Source: PALSA-243 sp049522755 (GTDB lineage Bacteria > Acidobacteriota > Terriglobia > Bryobacterales > Bryobacteraceae). From it: a DNA stretch of 17,363 nt. Numbering within the stretch: position 1 is the stretch's first letter; each line of letters begins with the position of its first letter. A program made the translations under genes and the position numbers. Shown piece by piece: positions 16,331 to 17,363 of the stretch. A model generated the notes under the pieces. That model saw only the letters and a program-made list of their open reading frames with translations. It made no database searches and was not told where the DNA came from. The stretch covers positions 1 through 17,363 of the forward strand of contig JBEKNN010000202.1 of the NCBI GenBank assembly GCA_049522755.1, in the 5' to 3' direction.

Positions 16331-17363
16331 CTTGAATCCGTGGCGGAAGCCAGGCGGCTCGGGGCCCGGCTCAAGATGCTGTTATAGCTGGCAAGCGGCA
16401 GCGCCTTGGCGACAGTCTCGTCGAAGGGCAGAAGCGTGATTCCACCTTGCCCGATTACATATTCGCGGCTATCGAATTGGTGCGGGCAGCCGCGTGCTTT
16501 CACCACCGTCAGGCAGCGGCGCAGCGAGCTCTTGATTTCTACCAGGCTTAACAGAATGATATTGTCCACAATCGAGCTCACCGGGAAATCCGGCATAAAA
16601 GTCGAGAGGCCGAGAAACTCGGGATTCTCATAGCTGAAAAAGGTAGTCATCAGCCGATGCTTGCTATAGGCCACCATGGCATGAAAAAAATCGCGGTAGA
16701 CAGCCTGGTCCTGCAGCGCGGTGCTATAACTCGTCATTCCATCGATCACCATGCGTTGAATGTCGTATTTCTCGATGGTTTGGACGATCTTTGCGAAATG
16801 GAGATCGATATTCAATTCCTGAGGGCTATCGAACAGCACATGGATCGTGCCCTCGTCGATCTGCACTTGCAGATCGAGGCCAAGGGTTTCGGCATTGCGC
16901 ACGATCTGCGCCGGGTGCTCATCGAGCGAGATCAGCAGTCCCCGCTTATTCTGCTTCATCGCTCCCTCGCGCAGAATCTGCGTGCCCAGTACCGTCTTTC
17001 CCACTCCCGAAAGCCCCACCACCATGGTGGTCGATCCATCGAAAATGCCCCCGCCGAGCAAAGCATCCAAAGCATCCACCCCGATCACCGAGCGCTTAGC
17101 CATGGATGTCGGCTGATCCATACTGAAGGGAAGAGGCGCCTGAACCCGGCGAAACACTTCCAGGCCCTTGCCATTCACAATGCTCAGGGTGTGCTCTCCA
17201 GGGTCGTAATCCTGACCCCGGCTCTTGACGATCTCAATACTGCGATGGATGCGCCGGTTGTATAACGATCGCCTCACCCGGATCACCGTATCCACCAGGA
17301 ACTCCGCGGCTTCCGAAGTCGCCTGCGGCTCGGCGCAATCTCCAAGTTCATGCGACAGCATAG
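16327..17363 (-). CDS. KaiC-like RecA-superfamily ATPase, 5'-truncated by the window edge
   Basis: The visible 344 residues hold the end of a first KaiC domain (AAEFLVDTVIRVRRSLYNRR, residues 19-38) and a complete second one. Walker A is GLSGVGKT (116-123). LISLDEHP has Asp-Glu where KaiC has its catalytic Glu-Glu. Walker B is RMVIDG (203-208). The domain closes with YVIGQGGITLLPF. The ATG at 17361 is probably internal because the first domain clearly starts earlier. Outside cyanobacteria such proteins are thought to act in signal transduction rather than as clocks. No kaiB is visible. The stop overlaps the kinase start by four bases, and no start of an alternative gene lies between, so the pair is very likely one operon and possibly one signalling complex (inference). 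Confidence 0.92.
   Translation of the reverse strand, partial: MLSHELGDCAEPQATSEAAEFLVDTVIRVRRSLYNRRIHRSIEIVKSRGQDYDPGEHTLSIVNGKGLEVFRRVQAPLPFSMDQPTSMAKRSVIGVDALDALLGGGIFDGSTTMVVGLSGVGKTVLGTQILREGAMKQNKRGLLISLDEHPAQIVRNAETLGLDLQVQIDEGTIHVLFDSPQELNIDLHFAKIVQTIEKYDIQRMVIDGMTSYSTALQDQAVYRDFFHAMVAYSKHRLMTTFFSYENPEFLGLSTFMPDFPVSSIVDNIILLSLVEIKSSLRRCLTVVKARGCPHQFDSREYVIGQGGITLLPFDETVAKALPLASYNSILSRAPSRLASATDSR

Overview
The window is high-GC bacterial DNA with genes on both strands and wide, hairpin-rich spacers. Gene content points to a soil-type Acidobacteriota, probably Bryobacterales / Candidatus Solibacter-like. Grounds: a PHM-like copper monooxygenase fused to cytochrome c, remnants of an Oar-like TonB receptor with a carboxypeptidase-regulatory N-terminus and an 'IRANIEF'-type end, and small acidobacterial-style proteins. 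This is inferred from recognised families, not from a marker gene.

Layout. 1-1313 (+) is the 3' part of a rhamnulokinase gene. 1374-1790 (-) holds two ends of a P-type proton ATPase joined together after loss of the middle. 1965-2462 (+) is a stand-alone receiver-like protein. After a gene-poor spacer come three + strand genes that are probably separate units, two of them closed by good hairpins: a divergent membrane pyrophosphatase (3144-5621), a secreted cytochrome c / copper monooxygenase / EF-hand protein (5726-7165) and a fatty-acyl-CoA synthetase (7234-8802). A TIM-barrel sugar isomerase/epimerase follows (9171-10130).

On the - strand, 10216-10633 carries two small stress-type genes, a CsbD-like protein and a DUF3309-like membrane peptide. 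10955-11382 (-) is a second collapsed gene, a TonB-dependent receptor reduced to its two ends. It still has a strong promoter overlapped by a LacI-type operator, and it diverges from an intact LacI-family regulator (11592-12605, +). The regulator has therefore probably outlived its local target.

12606-13834 is a repeat-rich accessory stretch with one small CxxC protein (-). It also has an orphan palindrome beside a TTGACA box. 13835-14056 (+) encodes a small coiled-coil/basic protein. The right end is a - strand operon of a KaiC-like ATPase (cut by the window edge) coupled by a 4-base overlap to a PocR-PAS-histidine kinase-receiver protein, a probable cytoplasmic signalling module.

The most noteworthy items are the two independent 'ends-only' pseudogenes, the orphaned LacI promoter/operator, the divergent pyrophosphatase signature, the heme/copper/EF-hand fusion with all expected copper ligands, and the KaiC-PocR kinase pair. 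I see no tRNA, rRNA, CRISPR array or intact insertion sequence.
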